A DNA stretch of 64,000 bases, taken from assembly GCA_002389905.1 (NCBI GenBank), contig DGRE01000060.1, positions 1-64,000 on the forward strand, written 5' to 3'. Position numbers and translations under genes: made by a program. The DNA comes from Hungatella sp. UBA4396. GTDB lineage: Bacteria > Bacillota > Clostridia > Lachnospirales > Lachnospiraceae. This document shows, in pieces, positions 42,619 through 52,013 of this stretch. Each line of letters opens with the position of its first letter. Positions within the stretch are counted from its first letter, which is position 1. Under the pieces are notes generated by a model. It had not been told where the DNA came from. It saw nothing but the letters and a program-made list of their open reading frames with translations, and ran no database searches.

Positions 42619-42816
42619 TTATAATTTGATAACGTTGGTAGCCTGAGGGCCTTTGGAACCGTCTACTACATCGAACTCTACGGCAGCGCCTTCTTCTAAG
42701 GACTTGAAACCGTCCATGCTAAGGCCTGAGTAGTGAACAAATACATCGTTACCCTGTTCGTCGGAAAGAAATCCGTAACCTTTTTGGTTGTTAAACCACT
42801 TAACTGTACCTTTCAT
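42619..42816 (-). CDS. Cold-shock protein (CspA family)
   Basis: This 65-residue single cold-shock domain has RNP1 KGYGFLS and RNP2 VFVHYS, and starts MKGTVKWFNNQ. It binds single-stranded RNA and DNA and acts as an RNA chaperone. The start is the ATG after TTGGAGGTATCATTA; a start five codons earlier would lie inside that site. The leader upstream carries a hairpin (42859-42881). Confidence 0.95.
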   Translation of the reverse strand: MKGTVKWFNNQKGYGFLSDEQGNDVFVHYSGLSMDGFKSLEEGAAVEFDVVDGSKGPQATNVIKL

Positions 42817-42858
42817 TAATGATACCTCCAAAATGAATAAAAGTGAATAAAAACGCCT

Positions 42859-42881
42859 CAGTTACAGGAGCTCTGTAACTG
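42859..42881 (-). promoter_or_regulatory. Hairpin in the cold-shock gene leader
   Basis: CAGTTACAG and CTGTAACTG form a perfect 9-bp stem with a 5-nt loop, about 43 nt upstream of the start. Cold-shock mRNAs often have structured leaders; a thermosensing role here is only a guess. Confidence 0.4.
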
Positions 42882-43039
42882 CCCTAAGAATAGCATAAAA
42901 AGAGAAAAGTGTCAAATATTTTCGCCCGAAAAGAGGAAAAATATCAAAAATTTTATGGAAGAAGAAATCAGTGGCAAAACCGGTGTGAGTTGTGGTAGAA
43001 TGTAGAAAGATTTTTGCAAGGAAAAAGAAGGGAAAGACA

Positions 43040-43585
43040 ATGAAATTTATAAACCTGTGGGGGCATTTTTATACTATTTCCATACATAAGCTGAGGGTCA
43101 TGAAAAACTGCTTTCGTGTGGGCCTTTTCAAACAGGGCCTGCTCCATGATTTGTCAAAATACAGCCGGGAGGAATTCTGGCTGGGAGTTCTTTATTATCA
43201 GGGAAACAGAAGTCCCAATGCTGCGGAGCGGGAGGACAAAGGCTTTTCCAGGGCATGGCTTCATCACAAAGGCCGAAATAAGCATCATCATGAATACTGG
43301 ATTGATTTTACCACAGACCTTTCCCAAGGGCTGTCAGGGCATAGGATTCCTTTGAATTACGTCATTGAGATGATGATGGACCGGATTGCAGCTTCCAAAA
43401 CCTACAAGGGAAAAGCCTATACAGACGGCTCTCCCTGGGAATATTATGAATACACCAGTCCTTATATGGTCATCCATCCGGAGACAAAGGCGCTGTTGGA
43501 AAAACTCCTGCTCATGTTAAAGGAGGAAGGGGAAAAACGGACCTTTGCCTATATCAGATACCTTTTAAAAAAAGGAAGCTATTAG
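43040..43585 (+). CDS. DUF5662-family protein
   Basis: This 181-residue protein of a family frequent in Lachnospiraceae has no known function. It is rich in His and acidic residues: HDLSKYSREEF near residue 35 and WLHHKGRNKHHHEYWIDF near 75 could bind metal, somewhat like HD-type proteins. No membrane segment is seen. The start is the ATG after GAAGGGAAAGACA; the longer frame to 42992 lacks a site. Confidence 0.78.
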   Translation: MKFINLWGHFYTISIHKLRVMKNCFRVGLFKQGLLHDLSKYSREEFWLGVLYYQGNRSPNAAEREDKGFSRAWLHHKGRNKHHHEYWIDFTTDLSQGLSGHRIPLNYVIEMMMDRIAASKTYKGKAYTDGSPWEYYEYTSPYMVIHPETKALLEKLLLMLKEEGEKRTFAYIRYLLKKGSY

Positions 43586-43607
43586 GGCGAAATCCCCTTC
43601 CCCGGCC

Positions 43608-44702
43608 TTACCGGCACAGGATATTAAGCAGATGGCGGGTGTAAAGACGGACATTTTCCTGATTTTCAAAAAGCTGGGCCTCATATGGTATGTAGCTGAT
43701 TTTATCTTTTAATTCCCTCTGAAAAGAAGGTGTCCACAAGGAAGAAAACTGAGGAAGGTAACAGCCGTTTTTGCGGGTATAGCAGGTTTTGGCCGTAGCC
43801 TTTATCCTGGCCTCCCTGTCAACGTATTCCGCAACACTTTTGTGGATGGCATGATCCTCATAGATCAGGTAATAGTAATTTTTATAATCCGGATAAAAAT
43901 ACTTAAGCTCCCCGTCAAAAAGGTCAATGACAGCAGTGAGAACATTTTCTTCTGCCTCTAAAAGCACCATAGAATTGGACTTGGAAAAGCCTATGGGAAT
44001 GGAAATTCCGGTTTTGCAAGTCAGCTTAAGAAGGGGCTGAGGACGGTCAAATAGGTCAGTTTGGTACAGAATTTCCTGTTTGTCCAGTGAAAAATCCTGT
44101 TCCAGAAAGTCCGGATAACTTAAAATGGGAAGTATGAGGGGCATTCCTTTTAAATCATCTTCATTGTGAAGGATCAAAAGATCAAATAAATACCGGTCCC
44201 GGCAAATTAAGTAATCTTTATAGACTTCAATTAACTGTCCGCCGGAGTAAAGATCCTTTCGCTCTACCTGCAAAAATTCTTCAATGGCTTTCTGTTTCAT
44301 GCTGGAAAGGCCCAAGAGATTGCGGTAAGGGCGTATTTTTTTATAAATGTCCAGACTTTCCACGCTGGAAAAATCATAAGCCAGACAGTGGGCCCGGCAC
44401 CGTTTTAAAAGATAGGGGATGTCAAAGCCGTCTCCGTTAAAATGTATGACCTTGGTAAACTTCTTTAAAAATTCAAAGAAGGTTTTCAGCACTTCTCCCT
44501 CTGAATCCAGTGTATCGGCAAACCACTGGATCAGGTTCCAATTCCCTTCCCTGTAATAAACACATCCGATCAGATAAAGAGTGGAATATTCTCCTGAAAA
44601 TCCTGTAGTCTCAATATCAAAGAACAGAAGTTCTTCCCGTTTTCCAAGTCTTTCCAGGGGATATGTTTCGCAAAATGAAATAGTTTTCTCCAGAGTAATC
44701 AT
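43608..44702 (-). CDS. YprB-like ribonuclease H-fold exonuclease
   Basis: This 364-residue cytoplasmic protein has an RNase_H_2 (DEDD) nuclease domain in residues 20-200: FFDIETTGFSG supplies the first Asp and Glu, HFNGDGFDIPYL the second Asp and LHNEDDLKGM the last. This is the YprB family of Firmicutes, suspected to act in DNA or RNA processing. The C-terminal ~150 residues are beta-rich. It ends 22 nt from the convergent DUF5662 gene. Confidence 0.87.
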   Translation of the reverse strand: MITLEKTISFCETYPLERLGKREELLFFDIETTGFSGEYSTLYLIGCVYYREGNWNLIQWFADTLDSEGEVLKTFFEFLKKFTKVIHFNGDGFDIPYLLKRCRAHCLAYDFSSVESLDIYKKIRPYRNLLGLSSMKQKAIEEFLQVERKDLYSGGQLIEVYKDYLICRDRYLFDLLILHNEDDLKGMPLILPILSYPDFLEQDFSLDKQEILYQTDLFDRPQPLLKLTCKTGISIPIGFSKSNSMVLLEAEENVLTAVIDLFDGELKYFYPDYKNYYYLIYEDHAIHKSVAEYVDREARIKATAKTCYTRKNGCYLPQFSSLWTPSFQRELKDKISYIPYEAQLFENQENVRLYTRHLLNILCR

Positions 44703-44864
44703 AAATAGCTTCGTCCTTTCTCTTCTCCTTCCATATTATAGCTTAAGGGAACAGGTTCGTCAATTTCCCAAAACAGAATATTTGTTCGACTATCTGCTTG
44801 CATAACAACAAGCAGTATGCTATGATAAATGGCATAGAAATACAGCCAGAAGGAGATAAAACAG

Positions 44865-45476
44865 GTGATTTCTTTTGTAAAAGGACCGTTGTCCGAGATC
44901 TTGGAGGACATGGTTGTAATAGAAAGCGGAAGTGTGGGCTATGAACTGCACGTTCCCGTATCAGTGCTTCAGAAGCTGCCGGATATCGGCGTGGAAGTAA
45001 AGCTTTATACATATTTTCAGGTGAGAGAGGATGCGATGTGCCTCTATGGCTTTTTAAGCCGTCAGGACCTTGGGATGTTTAAGCAGCTCATCAGTGTAAA
45101 CGGAATCGGCCCCAAGGTGGCTTTGGGCGTTCTTTCTGCCATAGAGCCTGATGAACTGAGGAGAGCCATTGTCTCAGGTGATGCCAAGGCCATATCAAAG
45201 GCACCAGGAATCGGTGCTAAAACTGCCCAGCGGATGATTTTGGACTTAAAGGACAAGATCGAAACATCGGATATTCTGCCTCCGGAATTTTTACAGGAAA
45301 AGAAGGAGAAAAATTCCGGCTTAAGCGGAGCCGCAGGGGAAGCAGTGGATGCTCTGACAGCTTTAGGATATTCTGCCTCCGAGGCAGGACGGGCAGTGGG
45401 ACGGGTGGTCGTGACGGATTCCATGACCGCAGAGGATGTGCTTAAGGCTTCCTTAAAGCATCTGGCATTTATATAG
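44865..45476 (+). CDS. ruvA: Holliday junction branch-migration protein RuvA (GTG start)
   Basis: This 203-residue protein has an N-terminal OB fold (ISFVKGPLSEILEDMVVIESGSVGYELHVP). Two helix-hairpin-helix motifs follow (LISVNGIGPKVALGVLS and ISKAPGIGAKTAQRMILDL), and the C-terminal domain III contacts RuvB (AVDALTALGYSASEAGRAV). A tetramer binds the four-way junction and loads RuvB. GTG is 8 nt after AAGGAGATAAA. RuvC is not adjacent, as in most Firmicutes. ruvB follows after 25 nt. Confidence 0.96.
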   Translation: MISFVKGPLSEILEDMVVIESGSVGYELHVPVSVLQKLPDIGVEVKLYTYFQVREDAMCLYGFLSRQDLGMFKQLISVNGIGPKVALGVLSAIEPDELRRAIVSGDAKAISKAPGIGAKTAQRMILDLKDKIETSDILPPEFLQEKKEKNSGLSGAAGEAVDALTALGYSASEAGRAVGRVVVTDSMTAEDVLKASLKHLAFI

Positions 45477-45501
45477 GACCCCTGGGAGGCAAGGAGAGGC
45501 A

Positions 45502-46497
45502 ATGGAGCGTAAGATCATAACCACGGAAATAACAGAAGAGGACAGAAGGATTGAGCCTAATTTACGGCCTTCCTGTCTGGCGGAATATATCGGCCAGGAA
45601 AAGATCCGGTCCAATTTAAAAGTATATATTGATGCAGCCAGGGCCAGAGGGGAATCCCTGGACCATGTGCTGTTTTACGGCCCTCCGGGTCTTGGTAAGA
45701 CTACCCTTTCGGGAATCATTGCCAATGAGATGGGAGTCAACATAAAGGTCACTTCCGGGCCTGCTATCGAAAAGCCGGGAGAAATGGCAGCTATTTTAAA
45801 CAATCTCCAGGAAGGCGATGTGCTGTTTGTAGATGAAATTCACAGGTTAAACCGTCAGGTAGAGGAGGTTCTTTATCCGGCTATGGAGGACTTTGCCATT
45901 GATATCATGTTGGGAAAGGATTCTGGGGCCAGGTCCATAAGGCTGGATTTACCTAAATTCACCTTAGTAGGAGCCACCACCAGGGCGGGCCTTTTGACTG
46001 CACCCTTAAGAGACAGGTTCGGCGTAGTGCAGAAGCTGGAATTTTATACGCCCCAGGAGCTTAAGATCATTGTCTGCCGCTCTGCCAGGGTTTTGGATGT
46101 GGAAATAGAGGAAGAAGGGGCCGCAGAGATCGCCAAGCGTTCCAGAGGAACCCCAAGACTGGCAAACCGCCTGTTAAAGCGGGTCCGGGATTTTGCACAG
46201 GTAAAATACAATGGCGTTATCACAAAAGAAGTGGCGGATTTTGCCTTGGATATTTTGGATGTGGATAAGTTCGGTCTGGATTACAATGACCGGGCTATTT
46301 TAACCACAATGATCGAGAAGTTTTCCGGCGGCCCCGTAGGCCTGGATACCCTGGCTGCGGCTTTAGGGGAAGATGCAGGCACCTTAGAGGATGTTTATGA
46401 ACCTTATCTTCTGATGAATGGGTTTTTGAACCGCACCTCCAGAGGCCGCGTGGCTACAGAACGGGCTTATGAACATCTGGGGCTTTCTCTGGAATAG
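45502..46497 (+). CDS. ruvB: Holliday junction branch-migration helicase RuvB
   Basis: This 331-residue AAA+ motor has Walker A GPPGLGKTT near residue 60, Walker B VDEIHR, sensor I GATTRAG and arginine-finger region APLRDRFG. The C-terminal winged helix (FLNRTSRGRVATERAYEHL) binds DNA. It drives branch migration with RuvA. It starts after AAGGAGAGGCA. Confidence 0.97.
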   Translation: MERKIITTEITEEDRRIEPNLRPSCLAEYIGQEKIRSNLKVYIDAARARGESLDHVLFYGPPGLGKTTLSGIIANEMGVNIKVTSGPAIEKPGEMAAILNNLQEGDVLFVDEIHRLNRQVEEVLYPAMEDFAIDIMLGKDSGARSIRLDLPKFTLVGATTRAGLLTAPLRDRFGVVQKLEFYTPQELKIIVCRSARVLDVEIEEEGAAEIAKRSRGTPRLANRLLKRVRDFAQVKYNGVITKEVADFALDILDVDKFGLDYNDRAILTTMIEKFSGGPVGLDTLAAALGEDAGTLEDVYEPYLLMNGFLNRTSRGRVATERAYEHLGLSLE

Positions 46498-46612
46498 TGA
46501 ACAAGCGCAGATAAGCTGTATTTTAACCTTTCCTATTGGGGGAAAGTGTGGTATATTATTCACGAAAGCGATGAGCAGTGCGCATTTACCATTAACAGGG
46601 AGAGAGAAAAAC

Positions 46613-46975
46613 ATGAATTCCAAACGCTACACGGAGGTTTTAATAGATGGCAAGATATACACCTTAGCCGGAAACGAGGATGAAAGTTACATCCACCGCC
46701 TTGCCGGATATGTAAATGAGATGATTCTGACTTTAAAGCGGCAGGAAGGCTTTTCCAAGCAGAGCGCAGAATACCAGAATGTTATGATAGAACTGAATAT
46801 GGCCGATGATTATTTTAAGGCCAGAGAACGGATCAACCTGCTGGAACAGCAGAAGGCGGAGATGGAAAAGGAAACATACAGCTTAAAGCATGAGCTGGTG
46901 GCGACCCAGATGAAACTTGAAGCTGCAAAAGAAGCAGAAGAAAAGAAGTCTGCTAAGGCCCATATGACAGAATGA
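46613..46975 (+). CDS. zapA: Cell-division protein ZapA
   Basis: This 120-residue protein has the ZapA N-terminal sheet (RYTEVLIDGKIYTLAGNEDESYIHRLAGYVNE) followed by a long coiled coil (residues ~65-115). It bundles FtsZ filaments at midcell. The start is the ATG after GGGAGAGAGAAAAAC; the longer frame from 46469 overlaps the end of ruvB and is rejected. In many Clostridia zapA sits between ruvB and a U32 peptidase, as here. Confidence 0.9.
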   Translation: MNSKRYTEVLIDGKIYTLAGNEDESYIHRLAGYVNEMILTLKRQEGFSKQSAEYQNVMIELNMADDYFKARERINLLEQQKAEMEKETYSLKHELVATQMKLEAAKEAEEKKSAKAHMTE

Positions 46976-46980
46976 ATCAG

Positions 46981-47019
46981 GAGGGGATGTCCAGGAGCGG
47001 CTGCGGCATCCTCTCTTTT
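46981..47019 (+). terminator. Terminator-like hairpin after zapA
   Basis: GAGGGGATG pairs imperfectly with CATCCTCTC and is followed by TTTT; it may only partly stop transcription into the U32 gene. Confidence 0.55.
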
Positions 47020-47053
47020 CCCATTACCACAAACAGTAAAACAGGAGGCACAC

Positions 47054-49237
47054 GTGAAGAAAAAGGTTGAAATCCTCGCTCCGGCAGGATCATTTGAAAG
47101 TATGAAGGCAGCGGTTGCGGCAGGAGCCGACGCAGTCTATATGGGCGGAAGCAAATTTGGAGCGAGGGCCTTTGCGGACAACCCGGACCAGGACAGGCTT
47201 TTAGAGGCCATTGATTACGTTCACCTCCATGGGCGCAAACTGTATTTGACAGTCAATACTCTTGTGAAAGAACAGGAGATGAAAGAACTTTACAGTTATC
47301 TGGCCCCTTATTACGAAAGAGGACTTGACGCGGCCATTGTTCAGGATATGGGAGTTTTATCATTTCTCAGGGAACAGTTTCCCGGCCTCCCCATCCATGC
47401 AAGCACTCAGATGACCATTACCGGCGTTTACGGTGCCGCCCTTTTAAAAGATCTGGGAGCAGAGCGTGTAGTTACGGCAAGAGAATTGTCTTTAAAAGAA
47501 ATCCAGCAGATCCATAACAAGGTGGATGTAGAGATCGAGAGCTTTGTTCATGGAGCTTTATGCTACTGTTATTCCGGCCAGTGTTTATTCAGCAGCCTCA
47601 TCGGAGGGCGAAGCGGAAACAGGGGAAGGTGCGCCCAGACCTGCCGCCTGCCCTATGAGGTGAAGCAGGAGGGGCAGAATCTTGGAAAAAAAGGAGAGTC
47701 GTACTGTCTCAGCTTAAAAGATTTATCCACCCTGGATTTCATCCCGGACATGATTGAAGCCGGAATCTATTCCATGAAAATCGAAGGAAGGATGAAAAGC
47801 CCCAGATATACCGCCGGAGTGACCTCCATTTACCGCAAATATACAGACCTCTACCTGGAAAAAGGAAGAGAGGGCTATCGTGTTGATGAACAGGACCGGA
47901 AGACCCTTTTAGACCTCTTTGACCGGGGCGGCCAGACTGATGGATACTATAAGCGCCATAATGGCCGTGATATGGTGGTCTGGAAAGAAAAACCTGCTTT
48001 CAGGGAGGGAAATCAGCCTCTGTTTGATTATTTGGATCAGAATTTTGTAGAAAAACAGCTTCAGGAGCCGGTCGCAGGAACGGCATTTCTGGAGGAAGGG
48101 CAGGAAGCCTGCTTTACATTAGAAGGCGGGGAAAAAACCGTCACTGTTTCCGGTGAAATGGTACAGACGGCTCAAAACCAGCCATTGACCGAAGAAAAGA
48201 TAAAAAAGCAGCTTGATAAAACCGGAAATACGCCCTTTTATTTTGAAAGCCTGGATATTCATACAAAGGGAAGCATATTCCTCCCTGTTCAGACTCTTAA
48301 TGACCTGCGCAGAAGAGGGCTGGAAGCACTGGAAAAGGCAATGTTGGATGACTTTATCCGTCCGGTACAGGAGAAAAAAGAACCTGAAAAAGACAGCAAA
48401 CATCAAGGTAAAAATGCAGTTCCCCGCAAGGCCAGGCTCACCGTTTCCCTGGAGCGCCCGGACTGTCTGGAGGCTGCCGCACAAGCTCCTGATGTGACCA
48501 GAATTTATATAGACGGAGGTTCATTTCCTCCCTCAGCCTGGAAATCCTCTGTGGATTTATGCCATGCCAATGGAAAAGAATGCATGATCACCATGCCTCA
48601 TATTTTCCGCAGTCTGGCAGAGAGCTTTTTTGACAGGTACTTAAACGAGCTGAGATCAGCCGGATTTGACGGTTTCCTGATCCGTTCCCTGGAGGAACCG
48701 GAGTATTTAAAGGCTAAGGGAATGGGCGGTCCCTTTATCTTTGATTTTGGAGTGTATGGAATGAACCAGAAGGCTCAGGAAGCCCTTCTTAAGCTGGGAG
48801 CAGAGGAGCTGACATGGCCGGTGGAATTAAACAGCCGGGAATTGGGAAAACTAAGTGTTCCGGGGGAGCTTCTGGCATACGGCCGCCTGCCCATGATGGT
48901 GACGGCCCAGTGCCTTCATCAGGGAACAGCGCAATGCGATGGGACTTCCATGGTACTGACCTTAAAGGACAGGCTGGGAAAGGAATTCCCGGTGAAAAAC
49001 CATTGTGCTTTCTGTTATAACACTATTTATAATTCAGCTCCCTTATCCCTTTTGGGACTTGGGGAAGAGGTGGGAAGACTTTCGCCTTCCTCCCTTCGCC
49101 TGCAGTTTACCATAGAGAGCAGGGAAGAGACGAAGGCAGTGATCCAATGCTTTGCAAAGGAAATGCTCTATGAGCAGAAGGCAGAGCTTCCCTATAAGGA
49201 ATTTACAAGAGGTCATTTCAAACGAGGCGTAGAGTAG
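47054..49237 (+). CDS. U32-family peptidase (YhbU/RlhA-like) with DUF3656
   Basis: This 727-residue protein starts with the U32 domain: EILAPAGSFESMKAAVAAGADAVYMGG, then the family signature ESFVHGALCYCYSGQCLFSSLIGGRSGNRGRCAQTCRLPY with its iron-sulfur-type cysteines. A long C-terminal region (~380-727) contains DUF3656 and a CxxC near the end (KNHCAFC). RlhA of this family hydroxylates 23S rRNA, so RNA modification is as likely as proteolysis. GTG start after GGAGGCACAC. Confidence 0.9.
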   Translation: MKKKVEILAPAGSFESMKAAVAAGADAVYMGGSKFGARAFADNPDQDRLLEAIDYVHLHGRKLYLTVNTLVKEQEMKELYSYLAPYYERGLDAAIVQDMGVLSFLREQFPGLPIHASTQMTITGVYGAALLKDLGAERVVTARELSLKEIQQIHNKVDVEIESFVHGALCYCYSGQCLFSSLIGGRSGNRGRCAQTCRLPYEVKQEGQNLGKKGESYCLSLKDLSTLDFIPDMIEAGIYSMKIEGRMKSPRYTAGVTSIYRKYTDLYLEKGREGYRVDEQDRKTLLDLFDRGGQTDGYYKRHNGRDMVVWKEKPAFREGNQPLFDYLDQNFVEKQLQEPVAGTAFLEEGQEACFTLEGGEKTVTVSGEMVQTAQNQPLTEEKIKKQLDKTGNTPFYFESLDIHTKGSIFLPVQTLNDLRRRGLEALEKAMLDDFIRPVQEKKEPEKDSKHQGKNAVPRKARLTVSLERPDCLEAAAQAPDVTRIYIDGGSFPPSAWKSSVDLCHANGKECMITMPHIFRSLAESFFDRYLNELRSAGFDGFLIRSLEEPEYLKAKGMGGPFIFDFGVYGMNQKAQEALLKLGAEELTWPVELNSRELGKLSVPGELLAYGRLPMMVTAQCLHQGTAQCDGTSMVLTLKDRLGKEFPVKNHCAFCYNTIYNSAPLSLLGLGEEVGRLSPSSLRLQFTIESREETKAVIQCFAKEMLYEQKAELPYKEFTRGHFKRGVE

Positions 49238-49244
49238 GTATTGT

Positions 49245-50570
49245 ATGATTAATTTGATGATTGATGCATCCAGGTATCTGATGATACTGCTGATCGCATT
49301 TTACACATATTTGAATTTCCGTTTTTTTTCATTTCATGATGAGATGAAACAGAAAAAGGTCTGCGGACGTCAGAATAAGGTCATGTTTCTCATTCACGCT
49401 TTGGCTTATGTGATTATCTGGCTGGAAACAGGGGATGAGCGAACCTTGGTCTTTTATCTGGCCCAGGCCGTATTTTTCTTTGCCTATCTGCTGCTTTACC
49501 GGCTGTTTTACCGGAATCTGTCCAGGCTTTTGGTCAACAACATGTGTATGCTTCTTACAGTAGGTTTTATCATGCTCACCAGACTTTCCTTTGAACGGGC
49601 CACCAGACAGTTTCTTGTGGTCGTGGCGGCGGCTCTGGTTACATGGATCATTCCCTTTATCATTGACCGGGTGTGGCAGCTGAGCAAGATTCCCTGGGTT
49701 TATGGGGCAGGAGGAATTCTCCTTTTGGGAGCAGTGTGTGTGATCGGGACCAACAGCTATGGCGCCCAGCTTTCCCTTGATATAGGAGGATATTCCTTTC
49801 AGCCGTCGGAATTTGTGAAAATCAGCTACGTTTTTTTTATTGCCACCATGTTTTACCGCTCTGTCAGCTTTTCCACAGTCATGACGGTCAGTGCGGTTGC
49901 CGCCGTTCACGTGCTCATCCTGGTGGCCTCCAGGGACCTTGGAAGCGCCTTTATATTCTTTCTTGTCTATGTTTTTATGCTGTTTGTGGCTACGGGGAAA
50001 TGGCGGTATCTCATGACAGGACTGGGAGCCGGTGTGCTGGCTTCTTTGCTGGCTTATCCTTTGTTCGGACATGTGAGAACCAGAGTGCAGGCATGGAGAA
50101 ATCCATGGGCTGACATTGCGGGAAAAGGGTATCAGATTACCCAGTCCCTTTTTGCCATTGGAACGGGAGGCTGGTTTGGAATGGGTCTTTACCGGGGAAT
50201 GCCGGGAAAAATCCCGGTTGTGGAAAAGGATTTTATATTCTCGGCAGTGTCGGAGGAGCTGGGAGGAATTTTTGCCTTGTGCGTCCTTCTTATCTGCCTG
50301 GGCTGTTTTTTGCAGTTTATGATGATTGCCAGCCAGATGCAGGCGGTTTTTTATAAGCTGATCGCATTCGGTCTGGGAATGATTTATATTATCCAGGTGT
50401 TTTTAACCGTAGGCGGGGTGACGAAGTTCATCCCTTCCACAGGAGTGACCCTTCCCTTTGTCAGTTATGGGGGAAGCTCGATTTTAAGCACGTTTATTAT
50501 TTTCGCCATACTCCAGGGACTTTATATACTCAAACGCAACGAAGAGGAAGAAGACGAATATGAAGGCTAA
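49245..50570 (+). CDS. FtsW/RodA/SpoVE-family peptidoglycan polymerase
   Basis: This 441-residue membrane protein has about ten to twelve hydrophobic segments. SEDS-family signatures are visible: QPSEFVKISYVFF, RDLGSAFIFFLVY, GYQITQSLFAIGTGGWFGMGL, EKDFIFSAVSEELGG and FIPSTGVTLPFVSYGGSS. It polymerises lipid II together with the transpeptidase encoded next, overlapping by 11 nt. The N-terminal ~90 residues are longer than in classical RodA. Whether it serves elongation, division or sporulation cannot be decided. Confidence 0.92.
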   Translation: MINLMIDASRYLMILLIAFYTYLNFRFFSFHDEMKQKKVCGRQNKVMFLIHALAYVIIWLETGDERTLVFYLAQAVFFFAYLLLYRLFYRNLSRLLVNNMCMLLTVGFIMLTRLSFERATRQFLVVVAAALVTWIIPFIIDRVWQLSKIPWVYGAGGILLLGAVCVIGTNSYGAQLSLDIGGYSFQPSEFVKISYVFFIATMFYRSVSFSTVMTVSAVAAVHVLILVASRDLGSAFIFFLVYVFMLFVATGKWRYLMTGLGAGVLASLLAYPLFGHVRTRVQAWRNPWADIAGKGYQITQSLFAIGTGGWFGMGLYRGMPGKIPVVEKDFIFSAVSEELGGIFALCVLLICLGCFLQFMMIASQMQAVFYKLIAFGLGMIYIIQVFLTVGGVTKFIPSTGVTLPFVSYGGSSILSTFIIFAILQGLYILKRNEEEEDEYEG

Positions 50571-51984
50571 TCAGAATCCTAAGGCAAACCGCCATATCCT
50601 GCTGCTGACCTATGGCGTTGTAGGGCTTTTTATCGGACTGGCAGTGTACTTTGGATATTTTCTTTCAGTCAAAAGCGAGAATGTCATCAACAATTCCTAT
50701 AATGCCAGACTGGACAGCTTTGCAGACCGGGTGGTGCGGGGAGAAATCCGCAGCAGCGACGGCAGGGTGCTGGCCCGCACAGAGGTGGATGGAGAGGGAA
50801 AGGAAACCAGAGTCTATCCCTATGATTCCCTGTTTGCCCATGTGGTAGGATATTCGTCCAATGGAAAGACAGGCCTGGAAGCCTTGTCCAACTTTTACCT
50901 TCTCACCAGCCACGTCAATCTGGTGGAACAGGCGGTCAATGAAGTGTCAGGCATAAAAAACCAGGGAGATCATGTGATCTCCACTCTTGACGTGGATCTT
51001 CAGAAGGCGGCTTATGATGCCCTTGGAAACAGAAGAGGGGCAGTGGTTGTCATGGAGCCGGGAACGGGAAAGATCCTTGCCATGGTATCCAAGCCGGATT
51101 ATAACCCCAACACCTTACAGGCGGACTGGGCTGGTCTGATATCTGAGGAAAACACCTCGGGACAGCTTTTAAACCGGGCTGCTCAGGGGCTTTATCCCCC
51201 GGGGTCCACCTTTAAGATGGTGACAGCCCTGGAATATATGAGAGAAAATCCGGACAATTACAAGGACTATACCTTTGACTGTGACGGAATTTATGAAAAT
51301 GGGGACTATGCCATTAAATGCTACCACGAAACTGCTCACGGCCATCAAAACCTGCAGCAGGCATTTGCCAATTCCTGCAACGGAGCTTTTGCAAGCCTTG
51401 GCCTTTTGCTGAACCCGTCCGGTTTGAGAACCACGGCGGACCAGCTTCTCTTTAATATAGAGCTGCCATTATCCATTGCTTACAGTAAAAGCTCTTATAT
51501 CATGGGCCCAGGGGCCGATACGTGGCAGGTTTTGCAGACCTCCATAGGGCAGGGACAGACCCAGATCACGCCTCTTCACAATGCTATGATTACCGCTGCC
51601 ATTGCCAATGGAGGAACCTTAATGAGACCTTATTTCGTTGACCATGTGGAAAATTCAGGGGGCAATGTAATTAAAAAATTCATGCCCCATTCTTTCGGAA
51701 ACCTGATGACTGCCGAAGAATCCTCCGCCCTGACAGAGTTGATGCGGTCTGTGGTAACAGAAGGAACCGGTTCTGCTCTGCGGACGGATGCTTATACTGC
51801 GGCAGGAAAAACCGGTTCTGCGGAATTTGACAAGGAAAAAGAAACCCATGCCTGGTTTGTGGGCTTTGCTCCGGCTGAAGCGCCTCAGATCGTGGTCAGC
51901 GTGATTGTGGAGGAGGGAGGCTCAGGAGGCCAGGCAGCGGCTCCTATTGCCAGAACGCTTTTCGACTTATATTTTTCCAGATAA
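50560..51984 (+). CDS. Penicillin-binding transpeptidase (class B-like, short)
   Basis: This 474-residue protein has one N-terminal membrane anchor (~14-37), a short pedestal domain (residues 40-140, IRSSDGRVLART) and a transpeptidase domain with active-site PGSTFKMV (SxxK), SCNGAF (SxN) and AGKTGSAE (KTG). It cross-links peptidoglycan on the outer face. It lacks the large non-catalytic domain of PBP2/PBP3, as in Gram-positive PbpA proteins paired with RodA-like partners. The start overlaps the SEDS gene. Confidence 0.93.
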   Translation: MKANQNPKANRHILLLTYGVVGLFIGLAVYFGYFLSVKSENVINNSYNARLDSFADRVVRGEIRSSDGRVLARTEVDGEGKETRVYPYDSLFAHVVGYSSNGKTGLEALSNFYLLTSHVNLVEQAVNEVSGIKNQGDHVISTLDVDLQKAAYDALGNRRGAVVVMEPGTGKILAMVSKPDYNPNTLQADWAGLISEENTSGQLLNRAAQGLYPPGSTFKMVTALEYMRENPDNYKDYTFDCDGIYENGDYAIKCYHETAHGHQNLQQAFANSCNGAFASLGLLLNPSGLRTTADQLLFNIELPLSIAYSKSSYIMGPGADTWQVLQTSIGQGQTQITPLHNAMITAAIANGGTLMRPYFVDHVENSGGNVIKKFMPHSFGNLMTAEESSALTELMRSVVTEGTGSALRTDAYTAAGKTGSAEFDKEKETHAWFVGFAPAEAPQIVVSVIVEEGGSGGQAAAPIARTLFDLYFSR

Positions 51985-52013
51985 GAAAAACTTCTCCCAA
52001 TAAAAATTATTGA